A DNA stretch of 18,095 nt from an uncultured Lachnospiraceae bacterium (GCA_945788595.1 CALZMS010000002.1:1-18095), one strand, 5' to 3'; shown: positions 1 through 8,438, counted from the first letter of the stretch. Translations and numbers: made by a program. Notes: generated from the letters alone by a model not told the origin.

Positions 1-2506
1 TCTTCACGGTACTTTCTGCAAACTCCTCCGGAAAATCAAACCAGGTATAGCCGTTCTCTGAAAGCTTTCCTGCAAATTGTTCCAGAACAGCATGGTACAC
101 ATTTCCCATATCCACATTTTCAAAGGAGAACTCTTCCCGCTCCCGCAACGTCAGGCCATACTGCAGAAAATGTGCATAGGCGCAGGCCGCATAGCGTTCG
201 ATTCTGGATACACTGTTCATCAGCCGATCACCGTACAGCGCCCGGGCAGCTGCCTGGCTGATCACATCCGGATGCTCCGAGGATGTGGCTGCCTCCACCA
301 GACGGTCAATCTGTCTTTTTCCTTCCGGCTGTCCCATAAACCATGCCAGAAGTTCTTTAATCTCCTCCGTAAACTTATCCGGTGAAAGTCCTTTCATGCA
401 GTCCACCAGCAGTCTCCGGGCATCAGCCCGATTCTCCATATCACAGACTTTCTGCAAAGCTCCGATATGAGGGACGCGAAACCCGGGGAAAAGTCTCGCA
501 AGTGTACCGAACAGGTACGCCGGTCCCGTCTGTTCTCCTTTGGCACTGCTGACTGCATAGGATACAGTCAAAAGCTCCGACGGCTTGGTCAGATGCAGAT
601 ACAGATAAAATTTCTGGATAAACATGGCTTCCCGGGGCGACGGAGCCAGTTCCATATCCAGCGAGGCCAGTACGTCTCTGTCATTTTCCGACAAAAGGCC
701 GCCCGATTTGGCACTGCCGGGAATAACCTGGTCATTTACCCCCACAAAAAACAACGCTTTCACTGCTTTCACACGGGTACGTTCTACATCTCCCACCAGC
801 ACCTGATCCGCCGTAGGCGGAATGATACCGATACGAAGTTCAGACAGTCCTTCATCCATCAGCTGGGCAAATTCCCGGAGAGAAATAGTCTCATCCCCCA
901 GAATCTCTACCATCTTATCCATAAGATCCATCACACTGCGGTACATCTGGGCATATTCCCTGGCCAGCGCCAGCTCGCCCTGCTGTTCAAACTGCTGCCT
1001 TCTGTCTTCCATCTGCTGCTGCGCATGCAAAGCTACCAGCAGATCATACAGTGCCCTGCAGCAGCTTCCCACCGTCCTGTCTTTTGTATGCATGGCTTCT
1101 GTAAAAGGGCCAAGCTTTTCCATAATGCGAAGCCGCAGTGCTTCCATCACCGGCACCCGGGCCGGATCCATATTCTGACTGTGAGCAAAAAAGCGGTTTT
1201 CCCAGGTTTTTCTGCCTTTGATTCCCAGCGCCAGGCAGTAATTTTCCAGTTCATCGATCTCTGCTTCTGTCAGATCAGAAAGACCGCTTCTCAGATACCG
1301 GAATACGCTTTCATAGGAAAAGCTGCTGCTTTCCACATCCAGCAGTGCCCGGATACCTTCTGCCAGAGGATTGGAAAGCACTGTACGGCGACTGTCCAAA
1401 AAGCAAGGAATCCCGGCCTTCAAAAAAGCCTGTCTGGCCTCCCAGCCATAGGTTTCCAGATCTCCGGTGATCACCGCGATATCCCTGTAGCGGTATCCCT
1501 TCTCCCGCACAAGACGGCAGATCCGCCGACTGACCTCCTCCATCTCTGCCGCAGGAGTATCACAGGCAAACCCACGGATATGCTCCGGCGTGTCCGCAAA
1601 TACGTTCCTTTCAAAATGAAACAGCTGTTTTTTCAAGAACCGGAGATCTTCCCGGCCTTTGTATCTGTCCTGATCCGAATCCGGAATTCTTATCGGCTCA
1701 TCCACAGAAACCTTCGCCTCCCGGGCCAGGCGACACAGCGACCGAATCGTCTTTTTTGTCATAAAGGAGAGCCTGTGCAGACTGCATTTTCCAAAGGGAT
1801 CCTCTCCCTCCTCCAGCGTCAGCGTAATGTATACCTGGGGACAATTCTGCAGAAGCACACCGATCAGCCGGTTCTGTATCGGGGTAAAGCCGGTAAAGCC
1901 ATCCAATACCACAGTGGTTCCCTTCATACTCGGTGCCTTGGGAATCACCCGGCACAAAAGATCCAGGATCTCTTCTGCAGTTACATAATGATCCGTCAAA
2001 AACTCCTCAAATCCCCGATACAAAGTCTCCATATCCTTCAGTTTTTCCTTAAGAAGCGTATTCCCCTGAAGATTCTGGCCGATATCTTCCAGATCCTCCG
2101 GCGAAATATCGTACTGCATAAACTCGGAAAGCATGGACTTTGCCTCCCGGATATACCCCGGACGCTGCATTTTTCGTCCCAGTATATGCAGTTCATCCTT
2201 TTTTTTCTGAGCCACCCGCTTTAAAACCATGGTCTTTCCCATATCCTCCAGCACCGGCAGGACCTGACAGCCGGTTTCCATAAACAGCCGGTGAGCCAGA
2301 CGGGTAAAACTGGACACATCGATATTTAAAAGCCCCTTTCTCGGATGACGGGAGGCCATCTCGATCTGGGTCTGCATGGTAAACTGATCCGGAACCAGAA
2401 TAAGAAAATTCTCCTTCGGCTTCTCTATGGATTCCCGGATGATTTTTTCATAAATAAAATGGGATTTGCCGCTGCCGGCACTTCCCAGAATCAGCTGTAA
2501 TGCCAT
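1..2506 (-). CDS. addB: ATP-dependent helicase/deoxyribonuclease subunit B, partial (C-terminus beyond left edge)
   Basis: The reading frame is open from an ATG at 2506 to the left edge, giving about 835 residues of a family usually near 1150. AddB pairs with AddA in the Gram-positive RecBCD-like complex that resects double-strand breaks for recombination. The N-terminus carries a P-loop (GSAGSGKS, residues 8-15) directly after MALQLIL, as in AddB. Around residue 775 the stretch CAYAHFLQYGL matches the first of the four cysteines that hold the AddB iron-sulfur cluster; the other three and the nuclease active site would lie beyond the edge. The start at 2506 has GGAGG seven bases upstream. An in-frame ATG at 2512 is too close to that site. 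addA would be expected next, to the left. The plus-strand open frame spanning 467-2224 is the antisense shadow of this gene. Confidence 0.95.
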   Translation of the reverse strand, partial: MALQLILGSAGSGKSHFIYEKIIRESIEKPKENFLILVPDQFTMQTQIEMASRHPRKGLLNIDVSSFTRLAHRLFMETGCQVLPVLEDMGKTMVLKRVAQKKKDELHILGRKMQRPGYIREAKSMLSEFMQYDISPEDLEDIGQNLQGNTLLKEKLKDMETLYRGFEEFLTDHYVTAEEILDLLCRVIPKAPSMKGTTVVLDGFTGFTPIQNRLIGVLLQNCPQVYITLTLEEGEDPFGKCSLHRLSFMTKKTIRSLCRLAREAKVSVDEPIRIPDSDQDRYKGREDLRFLKKQLFHFERNVFADTPEHIRGFACDTPAAEMEEVSRRICRLVREKGYRYRDIAVITGDLETYGWEARQAFLKAGIPCFLDSRRTVLSNPLAEGIRALLDVESSSFSYESVFRYLRSGLSDLTEAEIDELENYCLALGIKGRKTWENRFFAHSQNMDPARVPVMEALRLRIMEKLGPFTEAMHTKDRTVGSCCRALYDLLVALHAQQQMEDRRQQFEQQGELALAREYAQMYRSVMDLMDKMVEILGDETISLREFAQLMDEGLSELRIGIIPPTADQVLVGDVERTRVKAVKALFFVGVNDQVIPGSAKSGGLLSENDRDVLASLDMELAPSPREAMFIQKFYLYLHLTKPSELLTVSYAVSSAKGEQTGPAYLFGTLARLFPGFRVPHIGALQKVCDMENRADARRLLVDCMKGLSPDKFTEEIKELLAWFMGQPEGKRQIDRLVEAATSSEHPDVISQAAARALYGDRLMNSVSRIERYAACAYAHFLQYGLTLREREEFSFENVDMGNVYHAVLEQFAGKLSENGYTWFDFPEEFAESTVK

Positions 2507-2556
2507 GATCATTCCTCCCGCCGCCTCTTTTTCGGGGCATTCCTTTTGTGTAGTTA

Positions 2557-2585
2557 AGTGTACCATGCTTTATTTTTCCGAACAA
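2557..2585 (-). promoter_or_regulatory. Putative promoter of addB
   Basis: Read on the minus strand, TTGTTC (2580-2585) and TACACT (2557-2562) are separated by 17 bases. The -10 is preceded by TGG, an extended -10 arrangement. The -35 match is weak, so this is a candidate only. The rest of the 135-base gap to the divergent gene at 2642 shows no clear plus-strand promoter. Confidence 0.4.
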
Positions 2586-2641
2586 TCATAATTTCCCCTG
2601 TCTGACATAGGATATAGAAAGCAAGGAAAGGAGCTGTCCTG

Positions 2642-3088
2642 ATGGGTTCCCGTACCAGAATCGTGGTTCTACATATGAAAGAGATCATCTACACGCTGAT
2701 TTTTGCCGCCTTTGCCGTTGTCATGCTCGTACTTCTGTTCATCATGTTTCGCTCCAGGCAGGTGGATCAGGGTACTACAGATAAAGCAGCATCCTCTGAT
2801 GCCGTGTATATCCCCGGAGTCTACTCTGCCACCGTGTCCTTGAATGATTCATCCTTCGATGTACAGGTGCGTGTAGATGACGACCACATCAACAGTATTG
2901 AACTGGTAAACTTAAGCGAAACTGTCCAGACCATGTATCCTCTGGTGGAATCCTCGCTGGAGGATCTGTCTGCACAGATTCTGGACAGCCAGTCCACCGA
3001 ACATCTGACCTGCCGGGAAGACAGCCGCTACACCTCAGCTCTCCTTCTCAATGCCATCAACAGTGCCCTGGCCAAAGCAAAACCATGA
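2642..3088 (+). CDS. Membrane-anchored FMN_bind-like small protein
   Basis: A 148-residue protein with a hydrophobic membrane segment at about 15-36, a short linker, and an extracytoplasmic domain at about 56-146. That domain has the outline of the FMN-binding (PF04205-type) fold: GVYSATVSL near the start, a strand and turn of the V-x-V-DDD-I-x-I kind (75-87), a SET motif (92-94), and a terminal YTSALLLNAINSALAKA helix that resembles the SGATYTS...AL..A end of flavin-carrying members. The SGAT residues are replaced by EDSR, so the threonine that would take covalent flavin is absent. The ATG at 2642 has AAGGAG about eight bases upstream. An internal ATG at 2675 would give a more usual N-terminus but has no visible ribosome site. 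The gene is divergent from addB and convergent with nadE. The family assignment is my reading of weak similarity, and its function is unknown. Confidence 0.72.
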   Translation: MGSRTRIVVLHMKEIIYTLIFAAFAVVMLVLLFIMFRSRQVDQGTTDKAASSDAVYIPGVYSATVSLNDSSFDVQVRVDDDHINSIELVNLSETVQTMYPLVESSLEDLSAQILDSQSTEHLTCREDSRYTSALLLNAINSALAKAKP

Positions 3089-3092
3089 CGTC

Positions 3093-3145
3093 AAAAACAG
3101 CCCCACAAACGCACGGTCTTCTTCGCCGTCCCGTTTTGGGGCTGT
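3093..3145 (-). terminator. Intrinsic terminator of the nadE operon
   Basis: An inverted repeat pairs ACAGCCCCA plus AAAC (3097-3110, with one bulged C) with GTTTTGGGGCTGT (3133-3145). On the minus strand the stem is followed by TTTTT (3093-3097), nine bases after the nadE stop. The same stem lies just past the convergent gene ending at 3088, but the plus strand has no T-run, so it mainly serves the minus-strand operon. Confidence 0.75.
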
Positions 3146-3154
3146 CTGCTGTCC

Positions 3155-5068
3155 TTATGCCAGTCTCTCGATTTCTTCCATCCAGACCGCTGCGCAGGCA
3201 TCACTTGGCATACGCCAGTCGCCTCTGGGAGATACGGCCACACTGCCGACTTTCGGTCCGTCCGGCAGACAGGATCTCTTAAACTGCTGCATAAAGAATC
3301 TCCTGTAAAATGTTTTTAACCATTTCAGGATCACCTCTTTATCATACACACCGTCAAAGGAAGCCAGGGCCAGGCGATAGATCTTGGCCGGCGAAAAGCC
3401 GAGACGCAGCATATAATACAGGAAAAAGTCATGCAGCTCATACGGCCCCACCAGATCCTCCGTTTTCTGGGAGATCACACCGTCCTTCGGCGGCAGAAGC
3501 TCCGGACTCACAGGGGTATCCAGAACATCCAGAAGGATGGCGCTTAACTTTTCATCTTCACAGGTATCCGCAAAATAGCGTACCAGATGGCGCACCAGAG
3601 TTTTCGGCACGGATGCATTTACGCCATACATAGACATATGGTCACCATTATAGGTAGCCCAGCCCAGAGCCAGCTCGGATAGGTCACCGGTGCCGATCAC
3701 CATACCACCCGCCTGGTTGGCCACATTCATCAGGATCTGCGTTCTTTCTCTTGCCTGGGCATTCTCATACGTCACATCGTGTACGTTAATATCATGACCG
3801 ATATCTCTTAAGTGGATCGTCACCGCTTCTTTGATATCCACTTCCTTAAGAGTGGCTCCCAGCTGTCTGGTCAGCGTACAGGCATTGTTATAGGTTCTGT
3901 CCGTAGTGCCAAAACAGGGCATGGTCACACAGGTGATCTTACTTCTGTCCATTCCCAGCATATCAAAAGCCCGGGCGGTAACCAGCAGTGCCAGTGTGGA
4001 ATCCAGGCCTCCGGAAATTCCGATCACAGCACTCTGACAATGGGTATGCTCCAGACGTTTTTTCAGTCCCATGGCCTGAATGTTCAGAATTTCATTGCAG
4101 CGTTTATCCCGGTCTGCCTTTACACCGGGAACAAAGGGCTGCGGCGCAAAACGGCGGCTAAGCAGAGTTTCCTCTTTTTCCAGAGAGAATTCCGTCACAT
4201 AATAGCCTTCCATATCCTGCACCGGATAGGTGGTCATTTTTCTTCTCTCTCCCACCAGACGATATACGTCCAGCTCCGAACAGATCGTCTGGTTTTTAAA
4301 TCTCTCCGCTTCTGCCAGAAGAGAACCGTTCTCCGCAATCAGGTTCTGTCCGCCAAAAACCAGGTCCGTGGAGGATTCTCCCTCTCCTGCCGTGGCATAA
4401 ATGTAGCCACAGATCAGACTGGCCGACTGAGAAGCCACCAGTGAACGGCGATAGGAATCCTTTCCTGTCATCTCATCAGAAGCTGACAGATTCACGATCA
4501 CCGTGGCTCCCGCCATGGCATGGCCTGTGGACGGAGGGCAGGGAACCCAGAGATCCTCACAGATCTCTGCCGCCACCTTCAGCTCCGGCAGGGTATCGCA
4601 GACAAAGAGCTGGCGGCTTCCAAAAGGCACCAGTTCTTCCCCCAGACGCACCCGAGTCACTTCCTTCGGTCCGGAGGTGAAATGACGCCCCTCGTAAAAT
4701 TCCGCATAGGTAGGAATATGTGTCTTTGGCACCAGACCGAGAATCTTTCCCCGATGCAGAACAGCCGCCACATTAAACAGCTTTCCATACACTTCCAGGG
4801 GAAGTCCTACAAAAATCAGCGCGTCCACATCTGCCGTTTCCCTGACCAGTGTTATAAGCTCTTCTCTTGCAGAAGCCAGAAGCGCATTCTGCCAGAACAG
4901 ATCCTGACAGGTATAGCCCGTCAGACACAGCTCCGGAAGCACCATGATTTTCGCCTTAAGGGCCTGCATTTCCCGTATTTTTTCCAGAATAGCCTTTCTG
5001 TTAGCTCTGGTGTCAGCCACACTGATCTTCGGGATCGCTGCCGCGACCCGGACAAATCCATCTTTCAT
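3155..5068 (-). CDS. nadE: Glutamine-dependent NAD+ synthetase
   Basis: A 637-residue two-domain enzyme that makes NAD+ from deamido-NAD+, using ATP and ammonia channelled from glutamine and releasing AMP and pyrophosphate. The N-terminal nitrilase-like amidase domain (about 5-290) shows its triad: Glu46 in VLPELCLTGY, Lys115 in VPKTHIPTYAEFYEG, and Cys170 in AAEICEDLWVP. The synthetase domain (about 320-620) has the PP-loop SGGLDS at 352-357 and the conserved GTGDLSELALGW stretch. The length is normal for the long bacterial form. The ATG at 5068 has AGGAG six bases upstream, and this site overlaps the hslO stop codon, so the two genes are probably translationally coupled. It is the last gene of its operon, with a terminator just downstream. 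Confidence 0.97.
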   Translation of the reverse strand: MKDGFVRVAAAIPKISVADTRANRKAILEKIREMQALKAKIMVLPELCLTGYTCQDLFWQNALLASAREELITLVRETADVDALIFVGLPLEVYGKLFNVAAVLHRGKILGLVPKTHIPTYAEFYEGRHFTSGPKEVTRVRLGEELVPFGSRQLFVCDTLPELKVAAEICEDLWVPCPPSTGHAMAGATVIVNLSASDEMTGKDSYRRSLVASQSASLICGYIYATAGEGESSTDLVFGGQNLIAENGSLLAEAERFKNQTICSELDVYRLVGERRKMTTYPVQDMEGYYVTEFSLEKEETLLSRRFAPQPFVPGVKADRDKRCNEILNIQAMGLKKRLEHTHCQSAVIGISGGLDSTLALLVTARAFDMLGMDRSKITCVTMPCFGTTDRTYNNACTLTRQLGATLKEVDIKEAVTIHLRDIGHDINVHDVTYENAQARERTQILMNVANQAGGMVIGTGDLSELALGWATYNGDHMSMYGVNASVPKTLVRHLVRYFADTCEDEKLSAILLDVLDTPVSPELLPPKDGVISQKTEDLVGPYELHDFFLYYMLRLGFSPAKIYRLALASFDGVYDKEVILKWLKTFYRRFFMQQFKRSCLPDGPKVGSVAVSPRGDWRMPSDACAAVWMEEIERLA

Positions 5069-5077
5069 ACCTGTCTC

Positions 5078-5965
5078 CTATCTGGTACACTGTCTGTACA
5101 GTTCTTTGATTTCCTCCACGGAAAATGTGTAGTTCGTGTTGCAGAAATGGCAGTTCAGTTCCACCGGTTTTCCGTCATTGATCATGCTCTTTAATTCTTT
5201 CTTTCCCACACTGATCAACGCTCTGGATACCCGTTCCTTACTGCAGTTACAATAAAAAGACGCGTCGATCGTATCGTTTATGGTCATTTCCATATCCTCC
5301 AGCAGATAGGAAAGCATAGTTTCCGGCGTATATCCCTGCTCCAGAAGTCCTGTCACGGAATTTACCCTGGCAATATTTTTTTCCAGCTGCGCAATGGTCT
5401 TTTCTTCAGCAAAAGGCATCAGCTGCACAATAAATCCGCCGGCCTGTTTTACCGTATTGTCATGCTCCATCAGCACACCGAGCCCCACCGCAGAGGGCAC
5501 CTGCTGACTGGTGGCGAAATAATAGGTCAGATCCTCGGCGATCTCGCTGGTCTGCAGCATGACCTGGCCATTGTAGGGTTCTTTCAGGCCCATATCCATG
5601 ATCACGTTCAAAAAGCCGGGACCAATGGCACCCGCCACATCCAGTTTTCCCTTGTCGTTGGCATGAAGCAGCACCTCGGGATTTCCCACATAACCTTTGA
5701 CATGACCGTGAGCATCTGCCGTCACCGTAATACCGCCTATGGGACCGCTGCCCTGGATCTGCAGTGTCAGGATATCGTTATCGCCCTTCATCATGACCCC
5801 CATCATCAGTCCTCCGGTCAGAAGCCGGCCCAGGGCTGCTGTAGCCACCGGACTTGTATTGTGTGCCTTTCTGGCGTATTCTACTGTTTCTCTTGTGGTC
5901 GCGGCAAAAGCACGTACCTGTCCGCCTGCCGCTGTGGCGCGGACAATATAATCTTTATTCTCCAT
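5078..5965 (-). CDS. hslO: Hsp33 redox-regulated molecular chaperone
   Basis: A 295-residue cytoplasmic holdase that is inactive while reduced and zinc-bound, and unfolds into an active chaperone when oxidised. The Hsp33 body runs over about 1-230, with motifs such as LLTGGLMMGVMMKGD and QIQGSGPIGG. The C-terminal zinc switch has Cys239-x-Cys241 and Cys272-x-x-Cys275, the family CxC/CxxC pattern with all four ligands present. The start is set at 5965 (MENKDYIV) because GAGGTG sits six bases upstream. A longer frame to 6007 would overlap the methyltransferase and add 14 residues that look unrelated. It is the middle gene of the operon, ten bases after the methyltransferase stop and nine before nadE. 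Confidence 0.97.
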   Translation of the reverse strand: MENKDYIVRATAAGGQVRAFAATTRETVEYARKAHNTSPVATAALGRLLTGGLMMGVMMKGDNDILTLQIQGSGPIGGITVTADAHGHVKGYVGNPEVLLHANDKGKLDVAGAIGPGFLNVIMDMGLKEPYNGQVMLQTSEIAEDLTYYFATSQQVPSAVGLGVLMEHDNTVKQAGGFIVQLMPFAEEKTIAQLEKNIARVNSVTGLLEQGYTPETMLSYLLEDMEMTINDTIDASFYCNCSKERVSRALISVGKKELKSMINDGKPVELNCHFCNTNYTFSVEEIKELYRQCTR

Positions 5966-5971
5966 AAATAT

Positions 5972-5977
5972 CACCTC
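5972..5977 (-). promoter_or_regulatory. Ribosome binding site that decides the hslO start
   Basis: GAGGTG on the minus strand lies six bases before the ATG at 5965 and overlaps the TGA stop (5976-5978) of the upstream methyltransferase. It supports coupled translation and argues against the in-frame upstream start at 6007. Confidence 0.7.
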
Positions 5978-6737
5978 ATATTTCCTGTTTTCCCTGTTCT
6001 CTGGCAATCACGTAGACCCTCTCGCACTCCTCTGTGGCTGGCTCATGGGTAAACGCGTCGTACATGGCAATGAATTCCATACCGCTTTCCCGGATCAGCT
6101 CTTTTATGGTTTCCAGTGGATAGGCCCGCTGCTCATGATATTCCTCGTACCGGTCAAAGCGTCCATCCTCCTCATCCCGGATAAACAGAGTCAGATCATA
6201 TTCATTGATCTGTTCTTCCTCATCATAATAATTTTCCCAGATAAAGCTGGCCTCATCCCGGTTTTCCGCGATCGTAGTCTCCCCCATATCCCGGTATTTC
6301 TTCTGCGTTTTCAGATCAAAGATAAACATGCCTCCGGGATCGAGATAATTATTCACCAGACGAAAGACCTGCAAAAGATCCTCTTCCTCCAGAATATAAT
6401 TCATGGAATCACAGACACTGACGATGGCCCGGACTGTTCCGTAAAGCTCAAACTCCCGCATATCCTGCAGAAGATACAAGATATTCAGACCTGACTCATC
6501 TCTTTTTTCCATGGCTATGTCCAGCATATCCGCAGAAAGGTCAGCACCGATCATATCGTATCCTGCCCTGGCCAGACGTTCTGTCATGCTTCCGGTACCG
6601 CAGCCAAGCTCCAGCACCAGGCCGTCGTCTATACCATATTCCTGCAAAAGCCCGGTCAGATATACGCTCCAGCTGTCATAATCAATATTATCCATGAACA
6701 GGTCATACACCTGTGCAAAACTCTGATAAGATGCCAC
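5976..6737 (-). CDS. Class I SAM-dependent methyltransferase (GTG start)
   Basis: A 253-residue Rossmann-fold methyltransferase of the Methyltransf_25 type. With the start at GTG 6737 the protein begins (M)ASYQSFAQVYDLFMDN, the usual opening of this clostridial family. Motif I is VLELGCGTGS (41-50), the acidic residue ending strand 2 is in IGADLSADML (63-72), and LQDMREFEL (about 90-98) is the next SAM-pocket motif. AGGAGG lies seven bases before the GTG. The frame is open to an ATG at 6923, but the extra 62 residues have no family character and the operon's best promoter lies inside that extension, so the long form is very unlikely. The substrate is unknown; the C-terminal acidic EEEQINEYDLTLF region suggests a small molecule rather than rRNA, which is only an inference. 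First gene of the methyltransferase-hslO-nadE operon. Confidence 0.9.
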   Translation of the reverse strand: MASYQSFAQVYDLFMDNIDYDSWSVYLTGLLQEYGIDDGLVLELGCGTGSMTERLARAGYDMIGADLSADMLDIAMEKRDESGLNILYLLQDMREFELYGTVRAIVSVCDSMNYILEEEDLLQVFRLVNNYLDPGGMFIFDLKTQKKYRDMGETTIAENRDEASFIWENYYDEEEQINEYDLTLFIRDEEDGRFDRYEEYHEQRAYPLETIKELIRESGMEFIAMYDAFTHEPATEECERVYVIAREQGKQEI

Positions 6738-6744
6738 TGTCTCT

Positions 6745-6750
6745 CCTCCT
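6745..6750 (-). promoter_or_regulatory. Ribosome binding site fixing the GTG start of the methyltransferase
   Basis: A perfect AGGAGG on the minus strand, seven bases upstream of GTG 6737. Neither upstream ATG in the same frame (6785 or 6923) has a comparable site. Confidence 0.75.
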
Positions 6751-6773
6751 GCCTTTTTTGCATATTCGTAAAT

Positions 6774-6802
6774 AGTATAATCCATCCCGTGGGTAAACTC
6801 AA
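6774..6802 (-). promoter_or_regulatory. Promoter of the methyltransferase-hslO-nadE operon
   Basis: On the minus strand TTGAGT (6797-6802) is followed after exactly 17 bases by TATACT (6774-6779). Transcription would begin near 6767, leaving a leader of about 30 bases before the GTG start at 6737, just enough for the AGGAGG. Confidence 0.75.
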
Positions 6803-6890
6803 CCGGATTTTCCCCTGTCTTTTCTCTGCCGGTTTTAGGCAGATTTGCCGGAAAATACAGCACAGATTCGCCATAATTTTTTCCAGAACA

Positions 6891-6899
6891 TGGTATACT
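6891..6899 (+). promoter_or_regulatory. Extended -10 promoter of the polyphosphate phosphotransferase operon
   Basis: TGGTATACT is an extended -10 element (TGn followed by TATACT). No good -35 is seen at 16-18 bases upstream, which fits dependence on the extended -10. The leader to the ATG at 6960 would be about 54 bases. It lies back to back with the minus-strand promoter, and both -10 regions read TATACTATTTA. Confidence 0.55.
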
Positions 6900-6959
6900 A
6901 TTTATATCAACATCACTTTTCATGACGATGTATCTGTGAATCTATAAGGAGGTATCATT

Positions 6960-8438
6960 ATGCTCGATCAGGCGAACGCTCTGCCGAAGCCAGAGGCAGA
7001 AGAAATCAGAGAACGACTGGAACATGCTCACGAAAAACTGGCCAGCCAGCAGCTTCTTCTTAAAGAAAACAAGCTGCCCGTCATCGTGCTATTCGAAGGC
7101 TGGGGAGCTGCTGGAAAAGGCAGCATGATCAGTAAAGTCATCAAAACCCTGGATCCCCGCTTCTTCACTGTCAATACGCTGACAGCTCCTACCGAAGAGG
7201 AAACAAGACGTCCCTTCCTTTACCGCTATTTTTCCCGTATTCCGGAAGCCGGTTCTTTCCTGTTTCTGGACGGCGGATGGATGTCTGATGTGACCCGGGA
7301 TGTGCTGGAGGAAAATCTCCATACCGCAGAATACAAAAACCGCATCGGCAGTATCCGTCGTTTCGAAAGCACATTGACAGCCAACGGATATTTAGTGCTC
7401 AAATTCTTCTTCCATATTGAAAAGAAGGAACAGAAAAAACGTCTGTCTCTTCTGCTGGAGGAATCCTCCACGGCCTGGAGGGTCAGCGACTTTGACCGCT
7501 GGGAAAATAAGCACTACGAAAAATGCAGTCAGGTTTACGATCAGTTTCTGGAGGACACCTCCTCATCTTCGGCCCCCTGGTATGTAATCGATGCCAAATC
7601 CCGCAAGTGGGCTGAGCTTCAGATCATGGAAGATCTGACCAACGGCATTGATGTGGCATTAAAGAATCATGTTTTAAGCGTACCTCTTCTGCAGAATGTC
7701 TTTCCACTGCTGGATATGCCAAAGCTTGCCGAAATTCCGCTTGACAAAACCATCGAGGAAGACGAATATAGAGTACAGCTGAAAGCGCTGCAGACACGTT
7801 TAAGCGACCTGCATAATCAGCTGTATAAAAAGAAAATCCCTGTAGTGATCGTCTACGAAGGATGGGATGCCGCCGGCAAGGGCGGAAACATTAAGCGTCT
7901 TACGACTGCTCTCGACCCCCGCGGCTACGAGGTGATCCCTGTTGCCAGCCCCAAACCTTTCGAAAAATCCCGCCATTTTCTGTGGCGCTTCTGGACCAGG
8001 CTGCCTAAGACCGGCCATATCGCTATTTTTGACCGCAGCTGGTACGGTCGTGTCATGGTAGAACGTCTGGAAGGTTTCTGTTCCGAAAACGACTGGCAGC
8101 GTGCTTACAATGAGATCAACGAGTTTGAAAAGGAACTGGCTGACTGGGGTGCTGTTGTTGTTAAATTCTGGGTACAGATCGACAAGGATACGCAGCTGGC
8201 CCGCTTTACAGAGCGTCAGAATACGCCCGGCAAGCAGTGGAAGATTACGGACGAGGACTGGAGAAACCGTGAAAAATGGGATCTCTACGAGGGCGCTGTG
8301 GATGAGATGCTGCACAAGACCAGCACCACCTATGCTCCGTGGTATATCCTGGAATCCACGGACAAACGCTATGCCCGTATTAAGGCACTCAAGATCGTCA
8401 TCGAACAGCTGGAAAAAGCGCTGGAAGACGCAAAATAA
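6960..8438 (+). CDS. pap: Polyphosphate:AMP phosphotransferase, two-domain PPK2 family
   Basis: A 492-residue cytoplasmic enzyme expected to transfer phosphate from inorganic polyphosphate to AMP, giving ADP. It holds two tandem PPK2 domains, the class II layout, at about 15-245 and 265-490. The C-terminal domain looks catalytic: Walker A GWDAAGKGG (301-309) with Asp303, and the Walker B block IFDRSWYGRV (356-365). The N-terminal domain keeps its P-loop as GWGAAGKGS (47-55), but Gly49 replaces the conserved Asp, and its Walker B block reads FLDGGWMSDV (102-111), losing both arginines. This matches known class II enzymes, in which only the C-terminal domain is active. The ATG has AAGGAGGT six bases upstream, a strong site. 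It is followed after 22 bases by the DUF1858 gene. Its AMP-to-ADP reaction would recycle the AMP released by the neighbouring NAD synthetase, which is an inference from gene order. Confidence 0.93.
   Translation: MLDQANALPKPEAEEIRERLEHAHEKLASQQLLLKENKLPVIVLFEGWGAAGKGSMISKVIKTLDPRFFTVNTLTAPTEEETRRPFLYRYFSRIPEAGSFLFLDGGWMSDVTRDVLEENLHTAEYKNRIGSIRRFESTLTANGYLVLKFFFHIEKKEQKKRLSLLLEESSTAWRVSDFDRWENKHYEKCSQVYDQFLEDTSSSSAPWYVIDAKSRKWAELQIMEDLTNGIDVALKNHVLSVPLLQNVFPLLDMPKLAEIPLDKTIEEDEYRVQLKALQTRLSDLHNQLYKKKIPVVIVYEGWDAAGKGGNIKRLTTALDPRGYEVIPVASPKPFEKSRHFLWRFWTRLPKTGHIAIFDRSWYGRVMVERLEGFCSENDWQRAYNEINEFEKELADWGAVVVKFWVQIDKDTQLARFTERQNTPGKQWKITDEDWRNREKWDLYEGAVDEMLHKTSTTYAPWYILESTDKRYARIKALKIVIEQLEKALEDAK

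Noticed and set aside
467-2224. 585-residue plus-strand open frame
   Set aside because: It is the exact antisense frame of addB. The composition (many His, Phe, Gln, Ser) is typical of shadow translation and no ribosome site is present.
5966-6007. Longer N-terminus for hslO
   Set aside because: Overlaps the upstream gene and has no ribosome site, while GAGGTG precedes the ATG at 5965.
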